DNA of 64,000 bases from Bacillus_BA songklensis (GCF_042649685.1 NZ_JBHRZT010000020.1:310001-374000), one strand, 5' to 3'. Shown: positions 1-9,037, counted from the stretch's first letter. Made by a program: numbers and translations. The notes: generated by a model from the letters alone, not told the origin.

Positions 1-66
1 TGCTACTTCACTTGTAACAAAATGCTTTCGTTTTAAAATTTCCTGGACAGTAAGATAAGACTTCAA
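1..66 (-). CDS. PucR-type transcriptional regulator, N-terminus only
   Basis: Only the first 22 codons lie in the window; the gene runs off the left edge. It starts with TTG, seven bases after a GGGGCGG ribosome binding site. The readable N-terminus contains SYLTVQEILKRKHFVTSEVA, which resembles the start of the PucR N-terminal domain (pattern xLTVxDxLxLPxLxxAxVVAG). PucR proteins control purine and related nitrogen-base catabolism, which fits the adjoining pyrimidine degradation genes. That it controls them is inference; the fragment is too short for a firm assignment. Confidence 0.6.
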   Translation of the reverse strand, partial: MKSYLTVQEILKRKHFVTSEVA

Positions 67-161
67 TTTTACACCGCCCCTTTATTCATCATTTTATATA
101 ATCATATTACATTTGGACGGGATAAAAAAGAATTTTTTCTATTTTCAATCTATTAGCCTTT

Positions 162-362
162 TCAAGATACATCTTCTTGCTTATAGCCATTCATTGACAC
201 TTTCTGTAGCAATTGTCCTCTTTTTTGAACCCCTTCGGTAATTCGGTCCAATTCCTTCTTATAAAATAATAGGTCCGTCACTGAAACTGCATTCAATATT
301 TCCATTTTTAATTTATCGAGTAATGCACGTTCTTCTTTAGTCATAAATTCATGGATATTCAT
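162..362 (-). CDS. small hypothetical protein, 66 aa
   Basis: I do not recognise a family. The product is charged, predicted helical and has no signal peptide or membrane segment. The ATG at 362 is preferred over a GTG two codons upstream because AAGGGATG lies seven bases before it. It sits between the PucR-like gene and another small gene, all on the same strand. It might be a coiled-coil regulatory peptide, but nothing in the sequence gives a function. Confidence 0.55.
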   Translation of the reverse strand: MNIHEFMTKEERALLDKLKMEILNAVSVTDLLFYKKELDRITEGVQKRGQLLQKVSMNGYKQEDVS

Positions 363-456
363 CTTCACTCATCCCTTCTCGGGTATCATTTACCATAAAA
401 TACGCTGACTCTCATTTTTTTAAGGGGGTTCATCATTACAATGTCATAATTTATAT

Positions 457-500
457 AAAAAAAAGTGTTTCAAAAGGTCTATTCCCTTTTGAAACACTTT
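457..500 (-). terminator. rho-independent terminator
   Basis: Stem 462-477 pairs perfectly with 485-500 (16 bp, 7-base loop). On the minus strand it is followed by a run of T residues. It lies just after the stop codon of the 79-codon gene at 514-753. Confidence 0.85.
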
Positions 501-513
501 AAAATCATCCCTT

Positions 514-753
514 TCATTTCTGCTTTGAAAGGGATTGAACTCCCTCTTTTTGCTGCTTCAAAATCAAAGATGAAAAGTATTTTCTTGCATCTGCCGTTAA
601 AACATGCAGAGTTTCCTGCCTTTTCCCATCTTTTGATTCAAATAATAAAAATGCACCGCTTAGATTTTCTGTTACACCCTTTATGAAATATTCTTGTTGG
701 ATATAATAATCAATTTTGTCTCTTTCCTCTACAAATTCTTTATAGCTTGACAT
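514..753 (-). CDS. small hypothetical protein, 79 aa
   Basis: A likely real gene: AGGGAGGG lies seven bases before the ATG and a strong terminator follows directly. The product is soluble, of mixed charge, with no Cys and no recognisable motif. The central part (FLLFESKDGKRQETLHVLTAD) alternates in a way that suggests beta strands between two helices. It lies downstream of the hydA operon on the same strand. I cannot name the family. Confidence 0.65.
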   Translation of the reverse strand: MSSYKEFVEERDKIDYYIQQEYFIKGVTENLSGAFLLFESKDGKRQETLHVLTADARKYFSSLILKQQKEGVQSLSKQK

Positions 754-795
754 GTTATTCCCTCCCTATTTGCTAAAGGATGAACAAATATGTGG

Positions 796-2214
796 TTAAA
801 TCATTAATTTTTCATTTTCATCAACCACTGCCAATTGGCCATACTTAGCACGTTTTAGATAGCGCCCATATCCGGGCTGGCCGACAAATTGCTTATCCCG
901 AATAACGAATTGACCACGGCATAAAACGGAAATCGGCTCACCGGTTATCTTCATTCCTTCAAACGCATTGTAATCTACCGCCATATGATGTGTCTTTGCG
1001 GAGATAGTCCGTTCTGCGTTTGGATCAAAAAGGACTAAATCAGCGTCTGCACCAACTGATATGGTTCCTTTCTTTGGATATAATCCAAATAATTTCGCAA
1101 TTCGCGTTGAGGTAATATCAACAAATTGATTTAATGTAATTTTCCCTTTCTTTACACCTTCAGAAAATAGGATACTTACACGATCCTCAATAATAGGGCC
1201 TCCATTTGGAATTTTAGTGAAATCACCAAGGCCCAAATCTTTTTGTCCCTTGAAATCAAACGAACATTGATCGGAGCCGAGCGTTTGAAGCTCTCCGTTT
1301 TTTAACGCCTTCCACAGAACGTCTTGATTCCATTTTTCTCTTAGTGGCGGTGACCACACATACTTGGCGCCTTCAAAGTTTGGTTTTTCTAAATAACTTT
1401 GGTCGAGAACTAAATATTGAGGACAGGTTTCTCCCCAAATATCTACTCCTTTCCGTCTCGCTTCGGCAATCCTTTCGGCTGCTTCTGCACAAGAGACATG
1501 AACAACATACAATTGTGATTTGGCCAATCCAGCCATTTGGGCTGCTCTTCCCGTCGCTTCCCCTTCTACCTCGGGAGGCCTTGTCAACGCATGAAAAATA
1601 GGATCTGTGTTTCCTTCTTCGAGTGCCTTTTTCGTTAAATAATCAATCACATCACCATTTTCGGCGTGTACCATGACGAGCGCTCCAAGATCCTTGGCAG
1701 CTACCAATGTTCTGAAAAGTGTCGCATCATCGGCTTGAAAGACATTTTTGTAAGCCATAAACACTTTAAAAGAGGTGATTCCTTCGTCATCAATCACTTT
1801 CGGGAGCTCCGCCAGTACGCTTTCGTTTATTTCCCCAATCATTAAGTGAAAACTGTAGTCGATGGCCGCTTTTCCCTCTGATTTTTTATGCCAGACATCA
1901 ATGGCGTTTTTGAGAGGTTCTCCCTTATTAGTCAAACAAAAATCAATGACGGTTGTGGTTCCTCCGAATGCCGCCGCAATCGTACCTGTTTCAAAATCGT
2001 CTTTTGTAACCGTACCGCCAAACGGCATGTCAAGATGCGTATGCGGGTCGATCCCTCCCGGAAACACATAACATCCTTTTGCATCTATTACTTCGCAGTC
2101 CCTCTCATCAAAATGTTTGCCAATAGCGGCAATTACTTCATTTTCAATGAGAAGATCCGCTTGATACGTATCAGAAGCCGTGACAATGACACCGTTTTTT
2201 ACAATCTTTTTCAT
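796..2214 (-). CDS. hydA: dihydropyrimidinase / D-hydantoinase
   Basis: Cyclic amidohydrolase that opens dihydrouracil or dihydrothymine (or hydantoins) to N-carbamoyl-beta-amino acids, the second step of reductive pyrimidine breakdown. The 472 residues match the usual family length. Visible family features are the metal site GGIDPHTHLDMPFGG (about residue 55), the carbamylated lysine context ITSFKVFMAYKN (about 150), the histidine motifs VMVHAENGD and YVVHVSC, and the aspartate in LGSDQCSFDF (about 315). The ATG at 2214 is eight bases after GGGAGGG; an in-frame TTG one codon earlier is less likely. It follows preA and preT, so the operon encodes steps one and two. The third enzyme, beta-ureidopropionase, is not in the window. 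Confidence 0.93.
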   Translation of the reverse strand: MKKIVKNGVIVTASDTYQADLLIENEVIAAIGKHFDERDCEVIDAKGCYVFPGGIDPHTHLDMPFGGTVTKDDFETGTIAAAFGGTTTVIDFCLTNKGEPLKNAIDVWHKKSEGKAAIDYSFHLMIGEINESVLAELPKVIDDEGITSFKVFMAYKNVFQADDATLFRTLVAAKDLGALVMVHAENGDVIDYLTKKALEEGNTDPIFHALTRPPEVEGEATGRAAQMAGLAKSQLYVVHVSCAEAAERIAEARRKGVDIWGETCPQYLVLDQSYLEKPNFEGAKYVWSPPLREKWNQDVLWKALKNGELQTLGSDQCSFDFKGQKDLGLGDFTKIPNGGPIIEDRVSILFSEGVKKGKITLNQFVDITSTRIAKLFGLYPKKGTISVGADADLVLFDPNAERTISAKTHHMAVDYNAFEGMKITGEPISVLCRGQFVIRDKQFVGQPGYGRYLKRAKYGQLAVVDENEKLMI

Positions 2215-2230
2215 CAATGGTTCCCTCCCC

Positions 2231-3517
2231 TTATTTCAAAGCATCTACTTTACACTCAGCCACTAGGCCAATGGCCGCCTGTCTTTCATTCCACGTCATC
2301 GGCACATGCTCGCCTGGTACTTCAACCATCGTGATGGCCCCATCGACCGGACATACAATGGAACATAAATTACAGCCGACGCAATCTTCCTCGCGTACTT
2401 TCAAATAATCTTTGCCGTTTGGATCTTTTAACATATCGATGCATTGGTGAGAAGTGTCTTCACACGAAATATGACACTTATTGCAATTAATGCATACGTC
2501 AGGATTAATTCGGGCGACGACTTTGTAGTTAAGATCTAAATTTCCCCAGTCAGAATATTTAGGAACAGCTTTGCCGACAAGGTCCGAGACGCTTGCCAGC
2601 CCCCTTTCGTCCAGATAGTTATTCAGTCCATCTATCATATCCTCGACAATGCGGAATCCGTGGTGCATAGCGGCTGTACACACCTGAACACCTGTCGCTC
2701 CCATCAGCATAAATTCCACCGCTTCCTGCCAGCTTGACACGCCGCCCATCCCGGAAATAGGAACATTAACTCTCGGATTGCGGGCACATTCAGCCACCAT
2801 ATTCAACGCAATCGGTTTGACGGCTGGTCCACAGTAACCTCCATGCGCTCCTTTGCCAGCTACATGGGGAATCGTATTCCATGAATTAAGATCGACACCT
2901 GCTAGACTGTTAATCGTGTTAATCATGCTCACCGCATCGGCTCCGCCCTGAACAGCAGCTTCCGCTGTAACTGTAATATCTGTAATATTGGGGGTAAGTT
3001 TGACAATAACAGGGGTTTGGGCTACTTCTTTTGCCCAATATGTTTGTTTTTCAACAAGCTCCGGCACCTGCCCTGATGCTGCTCCCATTCCCCGCTCTGC
3101 CATGCCATGTGGACAGCCAAAGTTTAGCTCTAATCCATCAACTCCCACATCTTCTACTCTTTTAACAATTTCATGCCATTTTTCTTGCTTCGGTTCAACC
3201 ATAAGGGAAGCGATAACAGCATGATTAGGGAATCTTTTTTTCGTTTCATAAATTTCCTTTAAATTGACTTCAAGCGGGCGGTCTGTAATCAATTCAATAT
3301 TATTGAACCCTGCCACTCTCTGGCCATTAAAACTTACTGCTGCAAAACGGGATGATACATTTAAAATCGGGTCACCCAATGTCTTCCAAACCGCTCCTCC
3401 CCAACCTGCTTCAAAAGCTCTTTGCACTTGATATCCGGAATTGGTTGGTGGTGCTGATGCGAGCCAAAATGGATTTGGCGATTTGATGCCCGCTAGATTA
3501 ATATTTAAATCTGCCAT
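2231..3517 (-). CDS. preA: NAD-dependent dihydropyrimidine dehydrogenase subunit PreA
   Basis: Catalytic subunit of the bacterial dihydropyrimidine dehydrogenase, which interconverts uracil/thymine and their 5,6-dihydro forms with FMN and iron-sulfur clusters. The first ~310 residues are a dihydroorotate-dehydrogenase-like barrel (LELNFGCPHGMAERGMGAA; PISGMGGVSSWQEA). The C-terminus carries two 4Fe-4S motifs, CINCNKCHISC and CVGCNLCSIVCP. The 428-residue length is typical. ATG follows GAGGAGGGG. It lies 23 bp after preT and 16 bp before hydA, so the three are probably one transcript and PreA pairs with PreT. Confidence 0.94.
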   Translation of the reverse strand: MADLNINLAGIKSPNPFWLASAPPTNSGYQVQRAFEAGWGGAVWKTLGDPILNVSSRFAAVSFNGQRVAGFNNIELITDRPLEVNLKEIYETKKRFPNHAVIASLMVEPKQEKWHEIVKRVEDVGVDGLELNFGCPHGMAERGMGAASGQVPELVEKQTYWAKEVAQTPVIVKLTPNITDITVTAEAAVQGGADAVSMINTINSLAGVDLNSWNTIPHVAGKGAHGGYCGPAVKPIALNMVAECARNPRVNVPISGMGGVSSWQEAVEFMLMGATGVQVCTAAMHHGFRIVEDMIDGLNNYLDERGLASVSDLVGKAVPKYSDWGNLDLNYKVVARINPDVCINCNKCHISCEDTSHQCIDMLKDPNGKDYLKVREEDCVGCNLCSIVCPVDGAITMVEVPGEHVPMTWNERQAAIGLVAECKVDALK

Positions 3518-3540
3518 ATTGCTTTCCCCTCCTCTTAATC

Positions 3541-4911
3541 TTAAACTGTTTCTATTTCTCGGCTGGCAAAACGATGGATGGCATAAGCAGCCTCTTTTCC
3601 TTGCTGTGCAGCTGTAACGACCATCGCATCTCCCTGGCCTTTCCCGAAAATCACATCACCGCAGGCAAACACTTTGGGATTCGATGTTTGTAGTGTCTCT
3701 TTATCAACCGTTACTACCCCGCTGTTATGTTGGAGGTCGAATTCTTCAATCAAAGTAATATGGCGATTTTGCCCGATTGCCTTTATAATCGCCTCTGCCT
3801 CGAGTATAAATTCGGATCCTTCAATAGGGACAGGCCTTCTTCGACCATCTGCACCCGGATCTCCTAGTTTCATCTTGATACATTCAATTTGTTTTGCTTT
3901 CCCATTTTCATCTCCAATGATACGCTTCGGCGCCGTCAGCCAACGGAACTCAACACCGTCCTGTTTAGCAAATTCATATTCAAAATCATAAGCGGTCATT
4001 TCTTCTGCTGTACGTCTATATAGAATTTTGACGTTTTCTGCTCCCAGGCGGACAGAACAAGTAGCCGCATCAATCGCCGTGTTTCCAGCCCCGATTACCA
4101 CAACACGACTATCGACAAAATCAGTGGATAGCGGTTTCGTCTTCGTATCCTTTACAAATTCGATCGCATCATATACCCCTTCTAAATGTTCGCCCTCAAT
4201 TCCCAGGTTCGGTACCTCTGCCATCCCGATAGCTAACACGACAAAATCGTATTCATTGATGATCTCTTGTGCAGAAATATCTCTTCCGACTCTCGTATTT
4301 GTACGAATTTCCACATCAAGTTGTTTAACTTGATTTACTTCCCAATATGAAATTCGTTTAGGCAGACGAAATGATACGATACCGTAAGTGTTTAGACCGC
4401 CGGCTTCTTCTTCCGCTTCAAATATGGTAACTCCGTATCCCAATCTCGCTAGCTCTCTTGCAGCTGAAAGCCCAGCAGGCCCTCCTCCTATTACGGCTAC
4501 CTTTTTTCCGTTCGCTTCCCCTTTTGTAAACAATGCCTGCTCATTTTGGATGGCCCAGTCGGTCGCAAATCGCTGAAGGTCACCAATCATGATTGGTTTG
4601 GTAGAATCATTAAGAACACAGGCACCTTCACAAAGTTCTTCCGTTGGGCAGACACGCGCATAACTTGCTCCCACGGGATTGGACAGCATAATCGTACGAG
4701 CGGAACCTTTTAAATTCCCTGATGCGATTTTCTTGATAAATCCAGGAATGTCAATGCTTGTTGGACAAGCTTTAATACAGGGAGCATCATAACAGAACAA
4801 GCATCGATTTGATTCTTCTATCGCCTCACGGGGGGTTAATGCTTTTTCCACCTCCTCAAAATTTTTCGTTAGAGCTTGAGGAGAAAGAAATTCCTTAGCA
4901 GTTTGATTCAA
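3541..4911 (-). CDS. preT: NAD-dependent dihydropyrimidine dehydrogenase subunit PreT
   Basis: Electron-transfer partner of PreA: a glutamate-synthase-small-subunit-like flavoprotein passing electrons between NAD(H) and PreA. The N-terminus carries cysteine motifs for iron-sulfur clusters (CLFCYDAPCIKACP; later CPTEELCEGAC). An FAD site GGGPAGLSAARELARLG lies near residue 140, an NAD(P)-binding GAGNTAIDAA near 270, and the C-terminal FAD motif ACGDVIFGKGQGDAMVV near 420. The 456-residue length is normal. The start is TTG, eight bases after a consensus AAGGAGGT. It is the first large gene of the cre-controlled cluster. Confidence 0.94.
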   Translation of the reverse strand: MNQTAKEFLSPQALTKNFEEVEKALTPREAIEESNRCLFCYDAPCIKACPTSIDIPGFIKKIASGNLKGSARTIMLSNPVGASYARVCPTEELCEGACVLNDSTKPIMIGDLQRFATDWAIQNEQALFTKGEANGKKVAVIGGGPAGLSAARELARLGYGVTIFEAEEEAGGLNTYGIVSFRLPKRISYWEVNQVKQLDVEIRTNTRVGRDISAQEIINEYDFVVLAIGMAEVPNLGIEGEHLEGVYDAIEFVKDTKTKPLSTDFVDSRVVVIGAGNTAIDAATCSVRLGAENVKILYRRTAEEMTAYDFEYEFAKQDGVEFRWLTAPKRIIGDENGKAKQIECIKMKLGDPGADGRRRPVPIEGSEFILEAEAIIKAIGQNRHITLIEEFDLQHNSGVVTVDKETLQTSNPKVFACGDVIFGKGQGDAMVVTAAQQGKEAAYAIHRFASREIETV

Positions 4912-5136
4912 TAAAATCGACCTCCTTATGATTAAAAGTTATAGGGAAAACACGATTAAACAGAAAAAGACTGTACGTATTTAGAGGAAAGAGATACTCG
5001 GAAATAAAAGCATCTTAAAGACTATGATTGTGTCAATGATTCAATCAATCTAACATGCTCTTTGGAAGAAAATAATGAAAATCGTAAATGAATGAGGACT
5101 AAATAGATCATGGTGATGGAAGAAACTTAGATGAAT

Positions 5137-5328
5137 TTAAGGGAGTAAAGCTGTCATTTCTTCATATGTTTCCGGGCGGCGGTCACGATAAAACTGCCAT
5201 GTATCACGCACTTCACGGATGAGCATTATATGCTTTTCAATTGCTCTCCCTTTGTGTACTTCAACCGGTTCATTTCCACCTATATAGTTCGATGTTTGAA
5301 TTAATTCGACTATTGCTTTATCACACAT
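5137..5328 (-). CDS. small hypothetical protein, 63 aa, first gene after the cre site
   Basis: Unrecognised, but well supported as a gene: GAGGAGGGGAG precedes the ATG and a perfect cre site lies 25 bp upstream. The product is soluble with an acidic C-terminus (RRPETYEEMTALLP). There is one Cys near the start and no membrane segment. Position and strand put it at the head of the preT-preA-hydA cluster, 225 bp before preT. A role in pyrimidine use is suggested only by that position. Confidence 0.6.
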   Translation of the reverse strand: MCDKAIVELIQTSNYIGGNEPVEVHKGRAIEKHIMLIREVRDTWQFYRDRRPETYEEMTALLP

Positions 5329-5352
5329 TTTCTTCTCCCCTCCTCACTCCTC

Positions 5353-5366
5353 TGAAAGCGCTTACA
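5353..5366 (-). promoter_or_regulatory. catabolite responsive element (cre)
   Basis: TGTAAGCGCTTTCA on the minus strand agrees at every position with the Bacillus CcpA operator consensus TGWAANCGNTNWCA. It is just upstream of the 63-aa gene and preT. By position it would repress the pyrimidine catabolic genes when a preferred carbon source is available. Confidence 0.75.
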
Positions 5367-5522
5367 GTTTTTTTATTACCATAATAATAAGAACTATAGG
5401 CCTATGTAACTTCAAAAACAAAGTCTAAATATTCAGAAGTTAGTTTTATTGTACTTGCATGTCATCCATCTTTCACTATACAATATGTCAAACATTCTGT
5501 AGGTTTTTTTAATCATAATGTA

Positions 5523-5551
5523 AAAAGCCAGTTCAATTGAACTGGCTTTTT
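5523..5551 (-). terminator. rho-independent terminator of yqjE
   Basis: AAAAGCCAGTTCAATTGAAC continues into a perfect palindrome ending in CTGGCTTTTT. It lies about 20 bp after the yqjE stop codon and has T/A tracts on both sides, so it may work in both directions. Confidence 0.85.
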
Positions 5552-5573
5552 GTATGGCTGAGATCTTATTTTC

Positions 5574-6695
5574 CTACCGAGCTGCTACTTCTTTAATAAT
5601 GGCGACAACTGCTTCAGTTGTTTTTACTAGTTCTTCAACCGGCATTTTTTCGTTTGTAGTATGGATGTCTTCATACCCGACTGCCAGGTTCACCGTTGGA
5701 ACACCAAATCCAGCAATTACATTGGCATCACTGCCGCCCCCGCTTGTTAACAGGCGAGGCTCGCGGCCGATGTTTGCAAGAGCTTTTTTCGCTATTTCTA
5801 CAACATGGTCTCCGTCAGCAAATTTGAAGCCAGGATACATAACTTGAATATCGACTTCAACCCTTCCGCCCATCTCAGCAGCCGTTGCTTCAAATGCTTC
5901 TTTCATCTTCTGTACTTGTGCTTCCATCTTTTCAGGTACTAACGAACGGGCTTCCGCTAAAATTTCCACATAATCACAAACAATATTTGTTTGCGTTCCG
6001 CCTTCAAAGCGGCCGATATTGGCTGTTGTTTCTTCATCAATTCGCCCCAACGGCATTTTCGCAATCGCTTTAGCTGCTAATGTAATCGCTGAAATACCTT
6101 TTTCAGGTGCCACTCCGGCATGGGCTGTTTTTCCATATACGGTCGCTTTTACTTTCGCCTGTGTCGGGGCTGCTACGATGATGTCTCCTACTTTACCGTC
6201 ACTGTCAAGCGCATAACCGAATTTTGCTGTTACCATGGAAGAATCGAGCGCTTTTGCCCCCACTAAACCTGATTCTTCCCCTGCCGTGATGATAAATTGA
6301 ATCGTTCCATGCTCAATGTTGTTTTCTTTTAATACTTGAATGGCTTCTAACATAGCCGCTAATCCAGCTTTATCATCTGCACCAAGAATCGTTGTGCCGT
6401 CACTTACAATATAGCCGTCTTGAATAGATGGTTTAATCCCTTTTCCCGGTACAACCGTATCCATATGCGAAGTGAAGTAAATCGGATCTGCATTTTCTTT
6501 TGTTCCCTTTAACGTACAAATTAAGTTACCCGCTCCATGGCCTGTAACAGCCGTCGTATCGTCTTCTACCACTTCTACGCCAAGCGCCGTAAACTTCTCT
6601 TTTAGCACTTTTGCAATCTCTGTTTCATATTTTGTTTCAGAGTCAATTTGAACAAGTTCTAAGAACAAATCGACTAAACGTTGTTGATTAATCAT
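5574..6695 (-). CDS. yqjE: M20 family metallopeptidase (peptidase T-like, YqjE)
   Basis: Zinc-dependent cytosolic peptidase of the PepT/YqjE group, probably an aminopeptidase on short peptides. Visible M20 features are the first metal motif FTSHMDTVVPG (His and Asp, about residue 75), the bridging aspartate in TILGADDKAGLAA (about 105), the catalytic glutamates in TAGEESGLVG (about 137), and the late histidine in YEDIHTTNE (about 345). Its 373 residues match the family. ATG lies seven bases after GGAGGG. It is the last gene of the mce-yqjD-yqjE cluster. Exact substrate is unknown. Confidence 0.9.
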   Translation of the reverse strand: MINQQRLVDLFLELVQIDSETKYETEIAKVLKEKFTALGVEVVEDDTTAVTGHGAGNLICTLKGTKENADPIYFTSHMDTVVPGKGIKPSIQDGYIVSDGTTILGADDKAGLAAMLEAIQVLKENNIEHGTIQFIITAGEESGLVGAKALDSSMVTAKFGYALDSDGKVGDIIVAAPTQAKVKATVYGKTAHAGVAPEKGISAITLAAKAIAKMPLGRIDEETTANIGRFEGGTQTNIVCDYVEILAEARSLVPEKMEAQVQKMKEAFEATAAEMGGRVEVDIQVMYPGFKFADGDHVVEIAKKALANIGREPRLLTSGGGSDANVIAGFGVPTVNLAVGYEDIHTTNEKMPVEELVKTTEAVVAIIKEVAAR

Positions 6696-6722
6696 GATGT
6701 ATCCCTCCAGAAATTATGAATA

Positions 6723-8273
6723 TTACAATGGGATGTTGCCGTGTTTCTTCTTCGGACGGTCTTCCTGTTTGTTTCGCAACATCTCCAAAGCTTGAATGAG
6801 TTTGATTCTTGTCTCTCGCGGATCAACGACATCATCGACCATTCCGAGCTTGGCAGCTACATATGGATTGGCAAACTTCTCGCGGTACTCTTCTATTTTT
6901 TGTGCTCTCGTCACCTCAGGGTTTTCACTATTTTGAATGTCTTGCGCAAAAATGATGTTTGCCGCTCCTTGAGGTCCCATTACCGCAATTTCAGCATTCG
7001 GCCATGCATAGACAATATCGGCCCCAATCGATTTACTATTCAGGGCTACATAAGCACCTCCGTAAGCTTTACGCAAAATAACGGTAATTTTCGGGACAGT
7101 GGCCTCTGAGTAGGCATATAAAATTTTGGCCCCATGACGAATGATGCCCCCATGTTCCTGTTTAACTCCTGGGAAGAAGCCTGTTACATCTTCGAACGTA
7201 ATGAGCGGGATGTTAAATGAATCGCAAAAGCGAATAAATCGAGCTGCTTTATCCGACGAATTGATGTCCAATCCTCCTGCCATCACCTTTGGTTGATTAC
7301 AAACTAACCCAACCACTTCCCCATTTATTCTTGCAAGTCCCACGACAATGTTTTTGGAAAAATCTTTTTGAACTTCCAAAAAGGAATGTTCGTCTACCAC
7401 TTGAGAGATGACATTCCTTACATCATAAGGCCTTACTGCATCAAACGGTACCGCATCTGCCAAATCAGGGCGGTAATGATCATTGTCATTATAAGACCTA
7501 AACGGTGGTTTTTCTCCATTATTTTGCGGCAAATAGCTTAACAATAACCGCACTTTTCCCAGCACTTCTTCTTCTGTCTCTCCGGAAAAATGGGCGTTAC
7601 CGCTAATTTCATTATGTACTTTTGCACCGCCAAGGTTTTCAGCCGTAATTTTCTCCCCAGTTACGGTTTCGATTACTTTAGGGCCTGTAATAAACATCTG
7701 ACTCGTTTTTTCCACCATAAAGACAAAATCAGTAATAGCCGGTGAATATACCGCTCCACCCGCACATGGTCCCATAATCACAGAAATTTGCGGAATGACA
7801 CCGGAATAGATGGAATTGCGGTAAAAGATTTGACCGTACCCATCTAATGATACCACACCTTCTTGAATACGTGCGCCTCCTGAATCGTTTAATCCAATAA
7901 ACGGCGTGCCTGTTTTAGCAGCCAAATCCATCACATAAGCGATTTTCTTTGCATGCATTTCCCCAAGGGCGCCTCCAAATACAGTAAAGTCTTGGGAAAA
8001 TAAATAAATAGGACGACCGTGAACTTTTCCGTACCCTGTTACAACCCCGTCCCCGGGACCTTTTTTATCTTGCAAACCGAAGTCATTGCAGCGATGCTCA
8101 ATGAAAGGATTGAGTTCAACAAAACTTCCTTCATCTACTAATAAATCAATCCGTTCACGTGCTGTCAATTTCCCCTTATCATGCTGTTTTTCAATTCTGT
8201 CGTCTCCGCCTCCGAGTTCGACTTCACGGCGATAATCATATAGCTCGTTTATTTTATTGTACATATCAAGCAT
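6723..8273 (-). CDS. yqjD: acyl-CoA carboxylase carboxyltransferase (beta) subunit, YqjD
   Basis: Carboxyltransferase subunit of a biotin-dependent acyl-CoA carboxylase, most likely propionyl-CoA carboxylase. The family also includes the methylmalonyl-CoA decarboxylase alpha subunit. The crotonase-like halves show the acyl-CoA oxyanion motif DSGGARIQEGV and the second-half glycine loop RKAYGGAYVALNSK. Start choice: ATG at 8273 is nine bases after AGGGGG, whereas the ATG at 8282 abuts that site. It overlaps the end of mce, implying translational coupling. No biotin-carrier or carboxylase subunit is adjacent; AccC/AccB encoded at 43.8-45.7 kb could serve, which is inference. Methylmalonyl-CoA made here would pass to epimerase and mutase. 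Confidence 0.9.
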   Translation of the reverse strand: MLDMYNKINELYDYRREVELGGGDDRIEKQHDKGKLTARERIDLLVDEGSFVELNPFIEHRCNDFGLQDKKGPGDGVVTGYGKVHGRPIYLFSQDFTVFGGALGEMHAKKIAYVMDLAAKTGTPFIGLNDSGGARIQEGVVSLDGYGQIFYRNSIYSGVIPQISVIMGPCAGGAVYSPAITDFVFMVEKTSQMFITGPKVIETVTGEKITAENLGGAKVHNEISGNAHFSGETEEEVLGKVRLLLSYLPQNNGEKPPFRSYNDNDHYRPDLADAVPFDAVRPYDVRNVISQVVDEHSFLEVQKDFSKNIVVGLARINGEVVGLVCNQPKVMAGGLDINSSDKAARFIRFCDSFNIPLITFEDVTGFFPGVKQEHGGIIRHGAKILYAYSEATVPKITVILRKAYGGAYVALNSKSIGADIVYAWPNAEIAVMGPQGAANIIFAQDIQNSENPEVTRAQKIEEYREKFANPYVAAKLGMVDDVVDPRETRIKLIQALEMLRNKQEDRPKKKHGNIPL

Positions 8274-8691
8274 CTTGAGCATCCCCCTTTACTTTCTTCT
8301 CACATAATTCATACAAAACTCCGCCACATGCTTTTGGGTGAACAAAAGCAATTTGGGCTCCGCCAGCTCCTGTTCTTGATTTATGGTCGATCATCTGAAT
8401 TCCTTCAGATTGCAATTGCTGGATTCTGCTCTCGATCGAAGCAACTCCTAATGCCACATGATGAATACCCTCGCCTTTTTTCTCGATGAAGCGGTGAATG
8501 GGACTTTCATCTGATGTAGGTTCCAACAATTCAATTTTTGTCTCACCCGCTCGTAAAAAAGCAACCTTTACCTTTTGGGATTCCACCACTTCCATCCCTT
8601 CAAGGTGCAGCTTCAAAATATCCACATAGAAAGGTAAAGCGCTTTCTATAGAGCGAACAGCAATACCGATGTGATCAATTTTTTCGACCAT
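8266..8691 (-). CDS. mce: methylmalonyl-CoA epimerase
   Basis: Vicinal-oxygen-chelate fold enzyme that converts (2S)- to (2R)-methylmalonyl-CoA, the form used by the mutase. The 141 residues contain two VOC modules. Metal ligands are recognisable as KIDHIGIAVRSIE (N-terminal His), GIHHVALGV (central His) and the late glutamate in GGVLYELCEK. The stop codon overlaps the start of yqjD by a few bases. With YqjD and the mutA-mutB-meaB block it completes the propionyl-CoA to succinyl-CoA route. Confidence 0.92.
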   Translation of the reverse strand: MVEKIDHIGIAVRSIESALPFYVDILKLHLEGMEVVESQKVKVAFLRAGETKIELLEPTSDESPIHRFIEKKGEGIHHVALGVASIESRIQQLQSEGIQMIDHKSRTGAGGAQIAFVHPKACGGVLYELCEKKVKGDAQDA

Positions 8692-8862
8692 TTTGTTCCT
8701 CTTCCCCTTTTTCGACTGTTTTCATATATCATTATACCATTCTTCAAAAAATTACAATTTCCTTCAATTTTCTAATATTTGAGTTGTTGGAAATCCCATC
8801 CTTGTAACCTTTTAAAAACCCATATAGAATGATGAATAGAAGTCCGAAGAGGAGAGATTAGA

Positions 8863-8958
8863 ATGTCCAATAAAAAGATTCAAAAAATTATTGTGATGTT
8901 GATGCTTGGCACAATGCTGATTACTACATTGTTAGCCGGTATTACCATGTGGTTCTAA
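8863..8958 (+). CDS. prli42: Prli42-like stressosome-associated membrane miniprotein
   Basis: A 31-codon gene on the plus strand. ATG is preceded by AGGAGAG at suitable spacing and the gene is followed by a terminator. The product has a basic N-terminus (MSNKKIQK), one hydrophobic segment and ends in AGITMWF. This matches the layout and the C-terminal LLAG-TMW pattern of Prli42, the Listeria/Bacillus miniprotein that tethers the stressosome to the membrane. Identity is from recall of that family. It sits between mce and the L,D-transpeptidase, read convergently to the latter. Confidence 0.75.
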   Translation: MSNKKIQKIIVMLMLGTMLITTLLAGITMWF

Positions 8959-9005
8959 TTTTTTCGCATGATAATCATCTTGCATCTTTGTTTTATAAAA
9001 CACAG

Positions 9006-9037
9006 AAAACCAAGCAGCCTCCCGCTGCTTGGTTTTT
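9006..9037. terminator. bidirectional terminator between prli42 and the L,D-transpeptidase
   Basis: AAAACCAAGCAGC pairs with GCTGCTTGGTTTT around a 5-base loop. A tract upstream and T tract downstream suit termination from both sides; it lies between convergent genes. Confidence 0.85.

Noticed and set aside
1888..2408. Two overlapping plus-strand frames near the hydA/preA junction
   Set aside because: Antisense to clearly conserved hydA and preA codons.
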